Part shown: in pieces, positions 1 through 9,440 of the stretch | Layout of the letters: the number at the start of each line of letters is the position of its first letter | Position numbering within the stretch: position 1 is the first letter of the stretch | Origin: Neoluteolibacter marinus | GTDB lineage: Bacteria > Verrucomicrobiota > Verrucomicrobiia > Verrucomicrobiales > Akkermansiaceae | Assembly (NCBI RefSeq): GCF_014904755.1 | Contig: NZ_JACZFQ010000022.1 | Location: forward strand, 1 to 64,000 | DNA length: 64,000 nucleotides | Direction: 5' to 3' | Position numbers and translations under genes: made by a program | The notes under the pieces: model-generated | Seen by the model: the letters and a program-made list of their open reading frames with translations, nothing else | Told to the model about the DNA's origin: nothing | Databases searched by the model: none

Positions 1-656
1 ACATCGTGCTGGCGGACGAGATCAACCGCGCGCCGGCCAAGACCCAGTCGGCCATGCTCGAAGCGATGCAAGAGCTCAAGGTCACGGTTCTCGGCCGCAG
101 CTACGATCTCAAGCCGCCGTTCTTCGTCCTCGCCACCCAGAACCCGGTGGAGCAGGAGGGCACTTACCCGCTGCCGGAAGCCCAGCTCGACCGCTTCATG
201 TTCCTGATCGAAGTGGATTACCCCAGCTCGGAAGAGGAGAAGCGCATCGCCCGCGAAACCACCGGCACCGCCCGCGCGGTCCTCAACCATCTGCTCGATG
301 GCGAGGCGGTGATGGCCTACCAGCAACTCGTCCGGCGCATCCCGGTGCCCGAGCATCTCTACGACTACGCCGTCTCGATCGTCCGCAAGACCCGCCCCGG
401 AACCCCCGAGTCGCCCGGCTGGATCAAGGACTACGTCGCCTGGGGTGCCGGTCCGCGCGCCGTGCAGTACCTCATCCTCGGGGCGAAGGCCCGCGCCGCC
501 TTGCGCGGCAGCTACATGGCCAGCCTCGAGGACCTCGAAGCCGTCGCCGTCCCGGTTCTCGGCCACCGCGTGATCACCAATTTCGCCGCCGAGTCGCAGG
601 GCATGACGTCCAAGAAAGTCGTCGAGCGTCTGATCGGGGAAATGGCGGACGAGTGA
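1..656 (+). CDS. MoxR-family AAA+ ATPase (5' end cut off)
   Basis: Partial AAA+ ATPase of the MoxR family. The frame is open from base 3 and no start or Walker A is visible because the window begins inside the gene. The remaining 217 codons begin at Walker B (LADEINRAP) and continue through the sensor-1 region ([18 protein letters not shown]), which is highly typical of MoxR, and the C-terminal lid domain. MoxR ATPases are thought to act as chaperones that activate or mature VWA-domain partner proteins. That fits the neighbours: a DUF58 gene starts in the stop codon (TGATG overlap at 654-658) and two membrane VWA genes follow. Family is secure; the substrate is unknown. Confidence 0.93.
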   Translation, partial: IVLADEINRAPAKTQSAMLEAMQELKVTVLGRSYDLKPPFFVLATQNPVEQEGTYPLPEAQLDRFMFLIEVDYPSSEEEKRIARETTGTARAVLNHLLDGEAVMAYQQLVRRIPVPEHLYDYAVSIVRKTRPGTPESPGWIKDYVAWGAGPRAVQYLILGAKARAALRGSYMASLEDLEAVAVPVLGHRVITNFAAESQGMTSKKVVERLIGEMADE

Positions 657-1552
657 TGAAATACGACTTCCTCGACAGCGGCCTGTTGGCCCGGCTCGGC
701 GCGATCCCGCTGGAAACGCGGGTGCCGATGCTCGGCAACGTCGCCGGCAAGCACCGCTCTCCGCACCGCGGGTCGTCGGTCGAATTCGCGGAGTACCGCA
801 AGTACGTCGCCGGGGACGACACCCGCCGCCTCGACTGGAAGGCCTTCGCCCGCTCGGACCGGTTCTACATCAAGGAATTCGAAGCCGACACCAACCTCCG
901 CGCTTACTTCGTCGTCGACGCCTCCGGTTCGATGAAGTTCGCCGGCCAGGGGGAAGCCAAGATCAGCTATGCCAACCGCATCGCGGCCTCGCTGGCGTAC
1001 CTGTTGGTGAACCAGGGCGATGCCGCCGGACTCTCGGTCTGCACCGAGAAACTCCACCTCGAAATCCCGCCGAGCCGCCGCCCCGCGCACCTCCAGCACA
1101 TCTTCGACACCCTCGGCAAACTCGAGCCCGCCGGGGAGACCGGCCTGATCCCCGCCCTTCACACCATCGCGGAAAAGATCGGCCAGCGCGCATTGGTGGT
1201 GATCCTGTCCGACCTCTTCACCGATCCGCAGGCGTTTTCCGACGCCCTCCAGCACCTCCGCTACCGCAAGCACGACATCTGCGTCTTCCACCTGATGGAC
1301 CCGCAGGAACTGGGGTTCCAGTTCGATCGGCCCCACCGCTTCGTCGACATGGAAGACGGGACCTCGCTGGTGGTCGAACCGACGCTGATCGCCGACGAAT
1401 ACCAGAGCGCGCTGCGGGATTTCCTCACCGCGGTGAAGAACAAGTGCCACGACGCCGCCGCCGACTACCAACTCGTTCCCACCGACACCCCGCTGGAACC
1501 CTTGCTCCGGGATTTCCTGACCGCCCGGCTGCCGAAGAAAGGCCACTCCTAA
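656..1552 (+). CDS. DUF58 domain protein (VWA-like), MoxR partner
   Basis: A 298-aa protein of the DUF58 family, the usual companion of MoxR. The ATG at 656 is chosen because it overlaps the upstream stop codon; an in-frame GTG at 653 is an alternative. The DUF58 signature RRLDWKAFARSD lies near residue 60. It is followed by a VWA-like fold with a MIDAS-type DxSxS motif (VVDASGSM, near residue 91), suggesting metal-dependent ligand binding. No membrane segment is evident, so it is probably cytoplasmic or peripheral. It sits second in a four-gene operon (MoxR, DUF58, BatA-like, VWA membrane protein), an arrangement linked in other bacteria to envelope stress and aerotolerance. The exact role here is unknown. 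Confidence 0.9.
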   Translation: MKYDFLDSGLLARLGAIPLETRVPMLGNVAGKHRSPHRGSSVEFAEYRKYVAGDDTRRLDWKAFARSDRFYIKEFEADTNLRAYFVVDASGSMKFAGQGEAKISYANRIAASLAYLLVNQGDAAGLSVCTEKLHLEIPPSRRPAHLQHIFDTLGKLEPAGETGLIPALHTIAEKIGQRALVVILSDLFTDPQAFSDALQHLRYRKHDICVFHLMDPQELGFQFDRPHRFVDMEDGTSLVVEPTLIADEYQSALRDFLTAVKNKCHDAAADYQLVPTDTPLEPLLRDFLTARLPKKGHS

Positions 1553-1603
1553 CCCAACCCCGATCTTCGCGCTCCTCCCCGTCCCCGCGGTCCGTTCCTT
1601 TCG

Positions 1604-3586
1604 ATGTCCTTCCTGCAACCACTCCTGCTCTGGGGCCTGCTCGCCGCGAGCATTCCGATCATCATCCACCTGCTCAACCGCCGGCGGCACAAGACGGTCA
1701 TGTGGGCGGCGATGCAGTTCCTGCTCAAAGCAACCCGCGAGTCCCGCGGCAAGAAGCGGCTGCGCCACATTCTCATCCTCACCTGCCGCGCACTTGGCGT
1801 GGCGGCCCTGGCCACGGCCGCGGCCCGGCCGTTGATCAGCGGGGTCTTGGGCTGGGGAGGCGGACAGCCGGATCTGGTGGTGCTGATCCTCGACCGCTCG
1901 GCCAGCATGGAAGCCACGCCGAAAGGAGGCACGATCCCCCGGCGGGAACTCGCCCTTGAACGCATCCGCGGCGCACTGGCCGACCTCGACGGCACCCGCC
2001 TGGTGCTCATCGACAGCGCTTCGGGCGAACCCCAGGACGTTCCGAGCCCGGACGTCCTCGACCGCATTTCGTCGACCGCCGCCACCGACACCGGCGCCGA
2101 CATTTCCACTCTCGGAGCCCGCGCCGCGGAGTTCCTGCTGGAAACCCCGGGCCGCGCGGAAGTCTGGATCGCCTCCGACCTCCAGGCCACCAACTGGCAG
2201 CCGGACAACGACCGCTGGGCATCCGTCCGCGCCTCGCTGGCCGGCCTGCCCCAGCCGCCAAAGCTGAGGGTGCTGATGCTCGGGGGTGAAGCCGCCACCA
2301 ACCAGTCGATCCGTCTGCTCTCGTCGCGGCGCTCGGGCGACCAGCTGGTGCTCGACATCGAGATCGCCCGCGGCGAGGACTCCGCCGAGATCCTGAGCCT
2401 GCCTCTCACCGTCACCCTCAATGGTGTCCGCAGCACCAGCAACGTCACCGTGGCGGGCCAGAATTACCGCTTCCGCAAGTCCCTGCCGATCCCTCCCAAC
2501 GAGGAGACCGGGTATGGCTGGCTGTCCATCCCCGGCGACGGCAACCTGCGCGACAACGCCGCGTTCTTCGCCTACGGTCCGGCACGACCGGTGAAGAGCC
2601 TGCTGGTGGCCCCGCCCGGCGAGGCTGCCGACTACCTCACCATCGCCGCGGCCCCCGGCGGCAAGGACCAGCGCGGCGTCGAGCGGGTCGATCCCGCCCA
2701 ACTGGGGCAGCTGGACACCGACGGCATCGCCGCGATTTTCTGGGCGGCCCCCTTGCCGGCCGGCGAGACGGCGGAGGCCCTCGAACGGTTCCTCGGCGAC
2801 GGCGGCGACCTCGTCCTGTTCGCCCCCCGGGAGGAAAGCACGGCGGAATTCCTCGGCATCCGATGGTCGGCGGTCCAGGAGTCCGACGCCGACACCTTCT
2901 TCATCCTCGATTCGTGGGATCACGACGACGGTTTGCTCCGCGACGGCCTCGACGGCACCCCGATCCCGGCCGACCGGATGAAGGCAGTGAAGCGCCGGCT
3001 GCCAGAAGGCGAAGCGGCCATCCTCGCCCGCTGGGACGACGGCAAGCCCTTCCTTGTCCGCCGCGTGATGGACCGGGGCACCGCGTGGTTCGTCGGTTCG
3101 CAGCCCGACTACACCTGGTCGAACCTGGCCGATGCCGACGTCCTGTTGCCCGTGACCCAGCGTTCGATCGCGGACGGCGCCGAGCGCTTCGACGCCGGCT
3201 ACCTCGCGACCCTCGGCAGCCGCGCCGCGCAACCGCGGGCCGGCGAGGCCCGCAGCCGTCTCGACGATTACGGTGCTCCTGCATCTGCCAATGAACCTTA
3301 CGAAGCCGGCATCCACCGCTTCGGCGAGCGCATCCTCGCGCTCAACCGACCCGCCGGGGAAGACGACCTCGAGATCCTTTCGCGGGAGCGTCTGAACGAT
3401 GTCCTCGACGGCACCGGCTTCACCTTGCTCGAGGACCGCGGCACCTCCGCCAACGACCAGGTCTCCCGCGACGTCTGGCGCGGCTTCCTGATCGCCATGC
3501 TTTGCTTCCTGGTCGCCGAGGCGCTGCTGTGCCTGCCGAAAAAGCAGCCCGCCGGGACCTTCGAAAGCCGCCCGTCCAACGCCTGA
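1604..3586 (+). CDS. BatA-like membrane protein with VWA domain
   Basis: A 660-aa membrane protein. The N-terminus (MSFLQPLLLWGLLAASIPIII, then basic HLLNRRRHK) is the classic BatA/aerotolerance N-terminal module, with a second hydrophobic stretch near residues 60-80. A VWA domain follows with a MIDAS motif (LILDRSASM, near residue 97). Residues of about 200-620 form a periplasmic region, and a C-terminal membrane helix (GFLIAMLCFLVAEALLCL) anchors the end. It lies 51 bp after the DUF58 gene and 11 bp before the next VWA gene, so co-transcription is likely. The known family works with MoxR ATPases in envelope-associated complexes; the client here cannot be told from sequence. Confidence 0.88.
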   Translation: MSFLQPLLLWGLLAASIPIIIHLLNRRRHKTVMWAAMQFLLKATRESRGKKRLRHILILTCRALGVAALATAAARPLISGVLGWGGGQPDLVVLILDRSASMEATPKGGTIPRRELALERIRGALADLDGTRLVLIDSASGEPQDVPSPDVLDRISSTAATDTGADISTLGARAAEFLLETPGRAEVWIASDLQATNWQPDNDRWASVRASLAGLPQPPKLRVLMLGGEAATNQSIRLLSSRRSGDQLVLDIEIARGEDSAEILSLPLTVTLNGVRSTSNVTVAGQNYRFRKSLPIPPNEETGYGWLSIPGDGNLRDNAAFFAYGPARPVKSLLVAPPGEAADYLTIAAAPGGKDQRGVERVDPAQLGQLDTDGIAAIFWAAPLPAGETAEALERFLGDGGDLVLFAPREESTAEFLGIRWSAVQESDADTFFILDSWDHDDGLLRDGLDGTPIPADRMKAVKRRLPEGEAAILARWDDGKPFLVRRVMDRGTAWFVGSQPDYTWSNLADADVLLPVTQRSIADGAERFDAGYLATLGSRAAQPRAGEARSRLDDYGAPASANEPYEAGIHRFGERILALNRPAGEDDLEILSRERLNDVLDGTGFTLLEDRGTSANDQVSRDVWRGFLIAMLCFLVAEALLCLPKKQPAGTFESRPSNA

Positions 3587-3597
3587 TCCCACCCGTT

Positions 3598-5826
3598 TTG
3601 TCGTTCCAATTCCACAACCTCCATTTCTCCCCCACCCCGGCGACGCTCGCGGTCGGCGTGGTGGCGCTGGTGCTCGTCGCCGGCCTCTGCGTGCTGTCGT
3701 GGAAGCGCAGCCCCCATCCGCGCCGGACCGCCCTGCTCGAGTCCCTGCGGATGCTTTGTACGCTGCTTGTCGTACTTTTGCTGTGGAAGCCGGAATGGCT
3801 GACCCAGCTCAATCCCGAAACCAAGCCGAGGATCGCCATCCTGTGGGACGCGTCGAAGTCGATGGAAACCCTCGACGCCGAGCTGCCCCAGCTCTTCTCG
3901 CCGCAAGGCGAAGTGGTCTCGCGGGCCGAGTGGACCCGCCATGCCCTCGACAGCTCCCTCTGGGACCCGCTTCGGGACGACGGGGCGAACGAACTCTTCG
4001 ATCGTTCCTTCGGCGAGCCCCCGGCGGATCCATCGGAAGCGGCGCTCGCGGGCACCGACTTGTCAGCTCCGCTCGTCGACCTGCTGCAGAACGAAACCAA
4101 CCTGCGTGCGGCGGTGCTGCTTTCCGACGGCGATTTCAACACCGGGGAACCTCCCGTGGTCGCCGCCCAGAAGATGCTCCAGCGCGGGGTGCCGCTATTC
4201 ACCATCCCGGTCGGCAGCAAGAAGCGCCTGCCCGACCTCGACCTGCTTGCGGTGACCGCCCCCGCCTATGGGATCGTCGGCGAGAACGTGCAGATCCCCT
4301 TCACCATCCGCTCCTCGCTCGACCGCGAGGTGCGCACCATCGTCCGCCTGCGCGACGACGCGGGCCACGAGAAGACCAAGGAGATCACCCTGTCGCCCGG
4401 GAACCCGACCTACGACACCATCCTGTGGCGGATCGAACGGGAAGGCTCGGCGATGCTCGAGCTCTCCATCCCGGTGGCGGACGGCGAGCGCATCGAGTCG
4501 AACAACTCCCGCAAGTTCACCCTTTCCGGCCGCCCGGAATCGATCCAGGTGCTGGTGATCGAATCGCTGCCCCGCTGGGAGTACCGCTACCTCCGCAACG
4601 CCCTGTCCCGCGATCCCGGGGTGAAGCTTTCCTGCCTGCTGTTCCACCCCCAGCTCGGCAAGGGCGACGGGCCGGACTACGTCCAGGAGTTCCCGTTGAA
4701 GCCCGAGGAGCTCTCGAAGTACGACGTCATTTTCCTCGGCGACGTCGGGGTCGCCCCCGACCAGCTGACCAAGGAGCAATGCGAACTGTTGCGCGGCCTG
4801 GTCGAGAGCCAGGCCAGCGGGATCGTTTTCCTGCCCGGTCCGCAGGGCAACCAGTTCACCTTGCTGGACACCGCGCTCGGCGACCTGATGCCGGTGATCC
4901 TCGATCCGGAAAACAAGGGCGGCTTCAACGATCCGGTCGCCGCGCCATTGAGCCTGACCGGCGAAGGCCGCGGCTCGCTGCTGACGATGCTTGCCGACTC
5001 CGAGGAAGCGAACCCGGACGTCTGGCGCAGTTTGCCCGGTTTCCACTGGCATGCGCCGGTGATCAAGTCGAAGGGCGGCACCGAAGTCCTTGCGGTGAAC
5101 TCCAACCGCCGCGGCCGCTTCGGGCCGGTGCCGATCATCGTCACCAAGGCCGCCGGCAACGGCAAGGTGCTGTTCATGGGCATGGACTCCGCCTGGCGCT
5201 GGCGGCGCGGCGTGGAGGACAAGTATCACTACCGCTTCTGGGGCCAGGTCGCCCGCTGGATGTCCTACCAGCGCAACATGGCCGCAGGCGAACGGGTGCG
5301 GCTCTATTTCACCCCGGAGCGGCCGGTGCCCGGGGACGTTGTGACGCTCAACGCGAACGCGTTCGACCCCAACGGCGCGCCGCTCGAAGAAGGCGTGGTT
5401 TACGTCGATGCCACGGCGCCCGACGGCAGGAAAGAACGCCTCGGCCTGGAAAAGAACGACACCGCCTGGGGCGCCTACTCCGGACGACTGAAAATCGACC
5501 TGCCGGGCGAGTGGACCCTGCGCGCCTCGATCGACGAAACTGGAGCCGAGCCGATTGAAACCAAGTTGCTCGCCCAAGGTGTCGAACTCGAACAACAAGG
5601 CCAGCCCGCCCGCCCGGAGGTGCTGGAGGAAATGTCCCGCATCACCAAGGGCCGCATGATTTCCCCGGAACAGCTTCCCGATCTGATCAAGGAGATCGAG
5701 GCCCTGCCCGAGCCGCGACCGATCGAGAACCGCCTGCCGCTGTGGTCCCACTGGGCCACCGTCGCCGTCGTCGTGCTCCTGCTCGGCATCTTCTGGACCG
5801 GCCGGAAGCTGAACGGCGCGTTCTGA
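3598..5826 (+). CDS. Membrane VWA protein with glutamine-amidotransferase-like domain
   Basis: A 742-aa membrane protein closing the MoxR operon. The start is inferred as TTG 3598, giving MSFQFHNLHFSPTPATL. Upstream in-frame codons lie inside the preceding gene and encode no plausible leader, and no ATG lies between 3598 and the first membrane helix. Helices cover about residues 15-35 and 46-64. A VWA domain with a DxSxS MIDAS motif (ILWDASKSM) follows. The middle carries the class I glutamine amidotransferase-like fold seen in this family (LPRWEYRYLRNAL; later FLPGPQGNQFTLLD) but no obvious catalytic Cys triad. A C-terminal helix (WATVAVVVLLLGIFW) ends it. Probably a structural or scaffolding partner of the MoxR/DUF58/BatA system. 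Confidence 0.82.
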   Translation: MSFQFHNLHFSPTPATLAVGVVALVLVAGLCVLSWKRSPHPRRTALLESLRMLCTLLVVLLLWKPEWLTQLNPETKPRIAILWDASKSMETLDAELPQLFSPQGEVVSRAEWTRHALDSSLWDPLRDDGANELFDRSFGEPPADPSEAALAGTDLSAPLVDLLQNETNLRAAVLLSDGDFNTGEPPVVAAQKMLQRGVPLFTIPVGSKKRLPDLDLLAVTAPAYGIVGENVQIPFTIRSSLDREVRTIVRLRDDAGHEKTKEITLSPGNPTYDTILWRIEREGSAMLELSIPVADGERIESNNSRKFTLSGRPESIQVLVIESLPRWEYRYLRNALSRDPGVKLSCLLFHPQLGKGDGPDYVQEFPLKPEELSKYDVIFLGDVGVAPDQLTKEQCELLRGLVESQASGIVFLPGPQGNQFTLLDTALGDLMPVILDPENKGGFNDPVAAPLSLTGEGRGSLLTMLADSEEANPDVWRSLPGFHWHAPVIKSKGGTEVLAVNSNRRGRFGPVPIIVTKAAGNGKVLFMGMDSAWRWRRGVEDKYHYRFWGQVARWMSYQRNMAAGERVRLYFTPERPVPGDVVTLNANAFDPNGAPLEEGVVYVDATAPDGRKERLGLEKNDTAWGAYSGRLKIDLPGEWTLRASIDETGAEPIETKLLAQGVELEQQGQPARPEVLEEMSRITKGRMISPEQLPDLIKEIEALPEPRPIENRLPLWSHWATVAVVVLLLGIFWTGRKLNGAF

Positions 5827-5885
5827 CGCCACACACTCCTGTTTTCGCCAGCTGCCGACTTCGATTTTAGCATTGGACATCTTTT

Positions 5886-5899
5886 TTAGCCTTGGCTAA
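5886..5899. promoter_or_regulatory. Palindromic operator, site 1 (metalloregulator-like)
   Basis: TTAGCC-TT-GGCTAA, a perfect inverted repeat of 6-bp arms ending 13 bp before the ATG of the outer-membrane barrel gene. The same TTAG-N6-CTAA frame recurs at 6689-6702 before the metal-binding lipoprotein gene. The pattern resembles DtxR/MntR-family operators. No such regulator is encoded in this window, so the binding protein is inferred only. Confidence 0.6.
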
Positions 5900-5912
5900 T
5901 TCCGGCCGCGAC

Positions 5913-6680
5913 ATGACTCCATACTCACTTCCGCTCCCCACCCGCCTACTTGCTCTCATCGCGACCGTCCCCTTGGCGGCCGCGGCCGACCTCCGCCCCT
6001 TGAGCACCGACCGGCCCGACGTCACGGAAAGTCCTCACACCGTGGATGCCGGACACCTCCAGTTCGAAATGGAGATTGCCAACTGGTCCAAGGATGGCCG
6101 GGAACGCGATCTCACGCTCGGCGAGCTCAACGCCAAAATCGGCCTCACCTCGTCCACGGATGTCCAGCTGGTGCTGCCCTTCTACCAACACCAGCGCCAC
6201 GGCGACGATGGCTTTGGCGACATCCAGATCCGCGTGAAGCATAACCTGTGGGGCAACGACGACGGCCCGACCGCGCTGGCGGTGATGCCCTTCATCCAGT
6301 TGCCCACCGCCGATGACAGCCTCGGCAGCGGCGAGTTCGAGGGCGGCGTGATCGTGCCCTTCGGATTCGAAGGACCTGCCGGCTGGAGCTTCGGGACCCA
6401 GGCCGAACTCGACCTCGTCGCCGCGGACCATGGCGGTCACCAGCTTGCCTTCCTCGCCTCGGCCACCGCCAGCCATTCGATCACCGAGTGCACCGGCGGC
6501 TTCGTCGAAATGGTCGGGATTGCCAGCACCTCGGGAGGCGACGATTTCGAGGCCTACTTCAACACCGGCCTGACCTGGCTGGTCACGCCGACCCTTCAAT
6601 TCGACGGCGGTGTCCGCGTCGGACTCACTTCCGCCTCGGTTGATTTCAGCCCCTTCGTCGGTGTGAGTGCAAAGTTTTGA
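5913..6680 (+). CDS. Outer-membrane beta-barrel protein (phenol MetA-like family), metal-box associated
   Basis: A 255-aa exported protein. ATG 5913 is preferred because it gives a clean signal peptide (LLALIATVPLAAAA). The mature start, STDRPDVTESPHTVDAGHLQ, is the hallmark of the PF13557 'MetA-pathway of phenol degradation' outer-membrane barrel family. The rest alternates short hydrophobic/polar beta-strands with Gly/Asp turns and ends in an aromatic residue (GVSAKF), as outer-membrane proteins do. It sits 42 bp before a Mn/Fe/Zn-type ABC transporter, and both have the same palindrome in front. I infer an outer-membrane entry pore for the metal; family members are poorly characterised, so substrate is unproven. 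Confidence 0.75.
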   Translation: MTPYSLPLPTRLLALIATVPLAAAADLRPLSTDRPDVTESPHTVDAGHLQFEMEIANWSKDGRERDLTLGELNAKIGLTSSTDVQLVLPFYQHQRHGDDGFGDIQIRVKHNLWGNDDGPTALAVMPFIQLPTADDSLGSGEFEGGVIVPFGFEGPAGWSFGTQAELDLVAADHGGHQLAFLASATASHSITECTGGFVEMVGIASTSGGDDFEAYFNTGLTWLVTPTLQFDGGVRVGLTSASVDFSPFVGVSAKF

Positions 6681-6688
6681 TCCGAAAC

Positions 6689-6702
6689 TTAGCCTCATCT
6701 AA
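6689..6702. promoter_or_regulatory. Palindromic operator, site 2 (metalloregulator-like)
   Basis: TTAGCCTCATCTAA, with outer arms TTAG/CTAA as at 5886-5899 and the left half TTAGCC identical. It lies 20 bp before the ATG of the metal-binding lipoprotein gene, in the short gap after the barrel gene. It probably lets the ABC transporter respond to the same metal sensor as the barrel gene. Inferred from the repeat alone. Confidence 0.58.
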
Positions 6703-6722
6703 TATTCTACACGGAACCGAAC

Positions 6723-7676
6723 ATGATCCTTGCCAAACCCGCTGACATGAAATCCTGTCTAGCCATGCCCCATCGCGTCCTGCTGTTCGCCATCGGCCTG
6801 CTGGCCGTGTTATCCGCCGGATGCAGCGGACCGAAGGAATCATCCCCCTCCGGAAAGAAGCGCGTGGTGACCAGTTTCACCATCATCGCCGACATGGCCC
6901 GCGAGGTCGCCGGAGACGCCGCCGAGGTGGAATCGATCACCAGGCCCGGGGCCGAGATCCACGGCTACCAGCCGACGCCGAAGGACATCGTCAAGGCCCA
7001 GCAGGCCGACCTGGTGCTGTGGAACGGCATGAACCTGGAGCTCTGGTTCGAGAAGTTCTTCCAGAACGTCAAGGACGTGCCCGGCGTGGTCCTCACCGAG
7101 GGCATCGAGCCGATGGGCATCAGCGAGGGCCCCTACACCGGAAAGCCGAACCCGCATGCGTGGATGTCCCCCGCGAATGCCGCGATCTACGTCGAGAACA
7201 TCCGCAAGGCCCTGGTGGGCATCGATCCGGAGAACGAGCCGACCTACAATGCGAACGCCGCCGCATACATCGCCAAGATCAAGGCGCTGGATGAGCCGGT
7301 CCGTGAGAAGCTCGCGGCCATTCCCGCCGGCCAACGCTGGCTGGTCACCAGCGAAGGTGCCTTTTCCTACCTCTGCGCCAACTACGACCTCCGTCCGCTT
7401 TACCTGTGGCCGATCAATGCCGACGGCCAGGGCACCCCGCAGCAGGTGCGCAAGGTCATCGACGGCGTGCGCGCCAACGAGATCCCGGTGGTGTTTTCCG
7501 AAAGCACCGTCAGCGACAAGCCCGCCCGCCAGGTCGCCCAGGAAACCGGCGCCCGCTACGGCGGGGTGCTGTATGTTGACTCACTGACCGGCCCGGATGG
7601 CCCGGCTCCTTCTTACCTGAAGCTGTTGGAAGCCAACGCCGACACCATCGTGAGAGGATTCCTGAACACCCCATGA
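6723..7676 (+). CDS. Metal ABC transporter substrate-binding lipoprotein (Mn/Fe/Zn cluster A-I)
   Basis: A 317-aa periplasmic-facing lipoprotein that captures a divalent metal. The lipobox LSAGC follows a hydrophobic signal ([17 protein letters not shown]). Starts at 6723, 6747 and 6765 are all possible. The four expected metal ligands of the PsaA/MntA/ZnuA family are visible: His in [11 protein letters not shown], His in [10 protein letters not shown], Glu in VTSEGAFSY and Asp in YVDSLTG. A His-His-Glu-Asp set is the pattern of Mn/Fe-type (PsaA/SitA) rather than Zn-type (His3) binders. Its stop overlaps the ATPase start (ATGA), and two permeases follow, giving a complete importer. Mn versus Fe cannot be decided by eye. 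Confidence 0.9.
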   Translation: MILAKPADMKSCLAMPHRVLLFAIGLLAVLSAGCSGPKESSPSGKKRVVTSFTIIADMAREVAGDAAEVESITRPGAEIHGYQPTPKDIVKAQQADLVLWNGMNLELWFEKFFQNVKDVPGVVLTEGIEPMGISEGPYTGKPNPHAWMSPANAAIYVENIRKALVGIDPENEPTYNANAAAYIAKIKALDEPVREKLAAIPAGQRWLVTSEGAFSYLCANYDLRPLYLWPINADGQGTPQQVRKVIDGVRANEIPVVFSESTVSDKPARQVAQETGARYGGVLYVDSLTGPDGPAPSYLKLLEANADTIVRGFLNTP

Positions 7677-8578
7677 GCGGGAACGACGAGATGCCGAGCC
7701 TCGATGTCGAGGGCGTGTCGGTGGCCTATCCCAACGGCCACCTGGCGCTGCACGACGCCACCTTCCACCTGGCCAGCGGCACCATCTGCGCGCTGGTCGG
7801 CGTCAATGGCAGCGGCAAGTCGACCTTGTTCAAGAGCATCATGGGTTTCGTCAGCCCGTCGGCCGGCAGCGTGAAGATCAACGGCGAACCTGTGCGCGGC
7901 GCGCTCAAGCAGCACCTCGTCGCCTACGTCCCGCAAGCCGAGGAGGTCGACTGGCAGTTCCCGGTCAGCGTCTGGGACGTCACCATGATGGGCCGCTACG
8001 GCGAGATGAATTTCCTCCGCATCCCGCGGGCGATCGACAAGCGGAAGGTCGAGGAAAGCCTGCGCCGCGTCTCGATGTGGGACTTCAAGGACCGCCAGAT
8101 CGGCGAGTTGAGCGGCGGCCAGAAGAAGCGCGTCTTCCTCGCGCGGGCGCTGGCCCAGGGCGGCCGGGTGATCCTGCTCGACGAACCCTTCACCGGCGTC
8201 GACGTGAAGACCGAGGAAGCCATCATCGAGCTGCTGCGGGAATTGCGTGCGGCCGGCTGCATCATCTTCGTCTCCACCCACAACCTCGGCAGCGTCCCCG
8301 AATTCTGCGACCAGGTGGTGCTCATCAACCGCACCGTGCTCGCCTACGGCCCGACCGCGGATGTCTTCACCGAGCAGAACCTGTCGCTGGCCTTCGGCGG
8401 GGTGCTGCGACAGTTCCAGTTCGACCAGTCGACCGTCCAGGAGCACGACGGCCGGACCATCCGCGTGCTCACCGACGACGAGCGCCCGCTGGTGTTCGGC
8501 AAGGACGGCCACCTCGAGTACACGAACCGCAAGGAGCACGAGGAACTCCTCAAACAGCGCTCGGAGGAGCATGAGTGA
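7673..8578 (+). CDS. Metal ABC transporter ATP-binding protein
   Basis: A 301-aa ABC ATPase that powers the adjacent metal importer. Walker A is GVNGSGKST (near residue 44), the signature is LSGGQKKR, Walker B is RVILLDEP, and the switch His is STHNLG. It starts in the stop codon of the lipoprotein gene and overlaps the next permease by 8 bp, implying translational coupling. The family (SitB/MntB/ZnuC) normally ends near 250 aa; this protein carries about 50 extra residues of polar C-terminal tail ([15 protein letters not shown]) of unknown use. Confidence 0.92.
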   Translation: MSGNDEMPSLDVEGVSVAYPNGHLALHDATFHLASGTICALVGVNGSGKSTLFKSIMGFVSPSAGSVKINGEPVRGALKQHLVAYVPQAEEVDWQFPVSVWDVTMMGRYGEMNFLRIPRAIDKRKVEESLRRVSMWDFKDRQIGELSGGQKKRVFLARALAQGGRVILLDEPFTGVDVKTEEAIIELLRELRAAGCIIFVSTHNLGSVPEFCDQVVLINRTVLAYGPTADVFTEQNLSLAFGGVLRQFQFDQSTVQEHDGRTIRVLTDDERPLVFGKDGHLEYTNRKEHEELLKQRSEEHE

Positions 8579-9440
8579 TTTCTTCCAAGCCCTGCTCGTC
8601 CCGCTGCACTACGACTACATGCTGCGCGCCATGTGGGTCAGCGCGCTGGTGGGCGGGACCTGCGGTTTCCTTTCCTCCTTCGTCACACTCAAGGGCTGGT
8701 CGCTGATGGGCGACGCGCTTTCCCACGCCGTCGTTCCCGGCGTGGCCACGGCTTACATCCTCGGACTGCCCTTTGCGCTTGGTGCCTTCGCCGCCGGACT
8801 GCTGGCGGCAGGCACCATGGCGCTGGTGAAAACCAAGAGCCGGATCCGCGAGGACGCGACCATCGGCATCGTCTTCACCGCCTACTTCGCCCTCGGCCTG
8901 CTGCTCATTTCCCTCAACCGCTCTCACGTCGACCTGACCACCATCCTACTGGGCAACATCCTCGGCATTTCCGATGGAGACATCCTCCAGGTGCTCTGGA
9001 TCAGCGCCGTCACGCTGCTGGTGCTGGGCTTCAAGTGGAAGGACCTGATGCTGTTCTGCTTCGACTCCAACCAGGCCCGCACCCTCGGCCTGCGCCCGGC
9101 GCTGTTGCATGTCGTCCTGCTCTCCCTGCTCGCCGCCACCGCCGTCGCCGCCCTGCAGGCGGTCGGCGCCTGCCTGGTCGTCGCCATGCTGGTGACCCCG
9201 GGGGCCACCGCCTACCTGCTCACCGACCGCTTCGGCCGGATGCTCTGGCTTTCCGCCGGAATGGGCGTCGTCACCTCGCTGGTCGGAGCCTACGCCAGCT
9301 ACTTTTTCAACGGGGCCACCGGCGGCTGCATCGTCACCCTCCAGATGCTGCTGTTCCTCACCGCCTTCGTCTTCGCGCCGAAGCACGGCATCATCGCGTC
9401 GAAACGCCGCATCCGCGCCAGCGCCACCCCCATGCCATGA
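8571..9440 (+). CDS. Metal ABC transporter permease (first copy)
   Basis: A 289-aa polytopic inner-membrane protein of the ABC-3 (SitC/MntB/ZnuB) permease family. The start is ATG 8571 ([18 protein letters not shown]), eight bases inside the ATPase gene. About eight hydrophobic segments are seen, with family-typical [18 protein letters not shown] near residue 40 and [20 protein letters not shown] near residue 190. It is followed immediately by a second, homologous permease, as in SitC/SitD pairs, so the channel is probably a heterodimer. Confidence 0.92.
   Translation: MSDFFQALLVPLHYDYMLRAMWVSALVGGTCGFLSSFVTLKGWSLMGDALSHAVVPGVATAYILGLPFALGAFAAGLLAAGTMALVKTKSRIREDATIGIVFTAYFALGLLLISLNRSHVDLTTILLGNILGISDGDILQVLWISAVTLLVLGFKWKDLMLFCFDSNQARTLGLRPALLHVVLLSLLAATAVAALQAVGACLVVAMLVTPGATAYLLTDRFGRMLWLSAGMGVVTSLVGAYASYFFNGATGGCIVTLQMLLFLTAFVFAPKHGIIASKRRIRASATPMP

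Noticed and set aside
512-3592. A 1026-codon open frame on the minus strand
   Set aside because: It is antisense to the DUF58 and BatA-like genes, which have clear domains; its translation is Gly/Arg/Val-rich without motifs, as expected for antisense frames in high-GC DNA.
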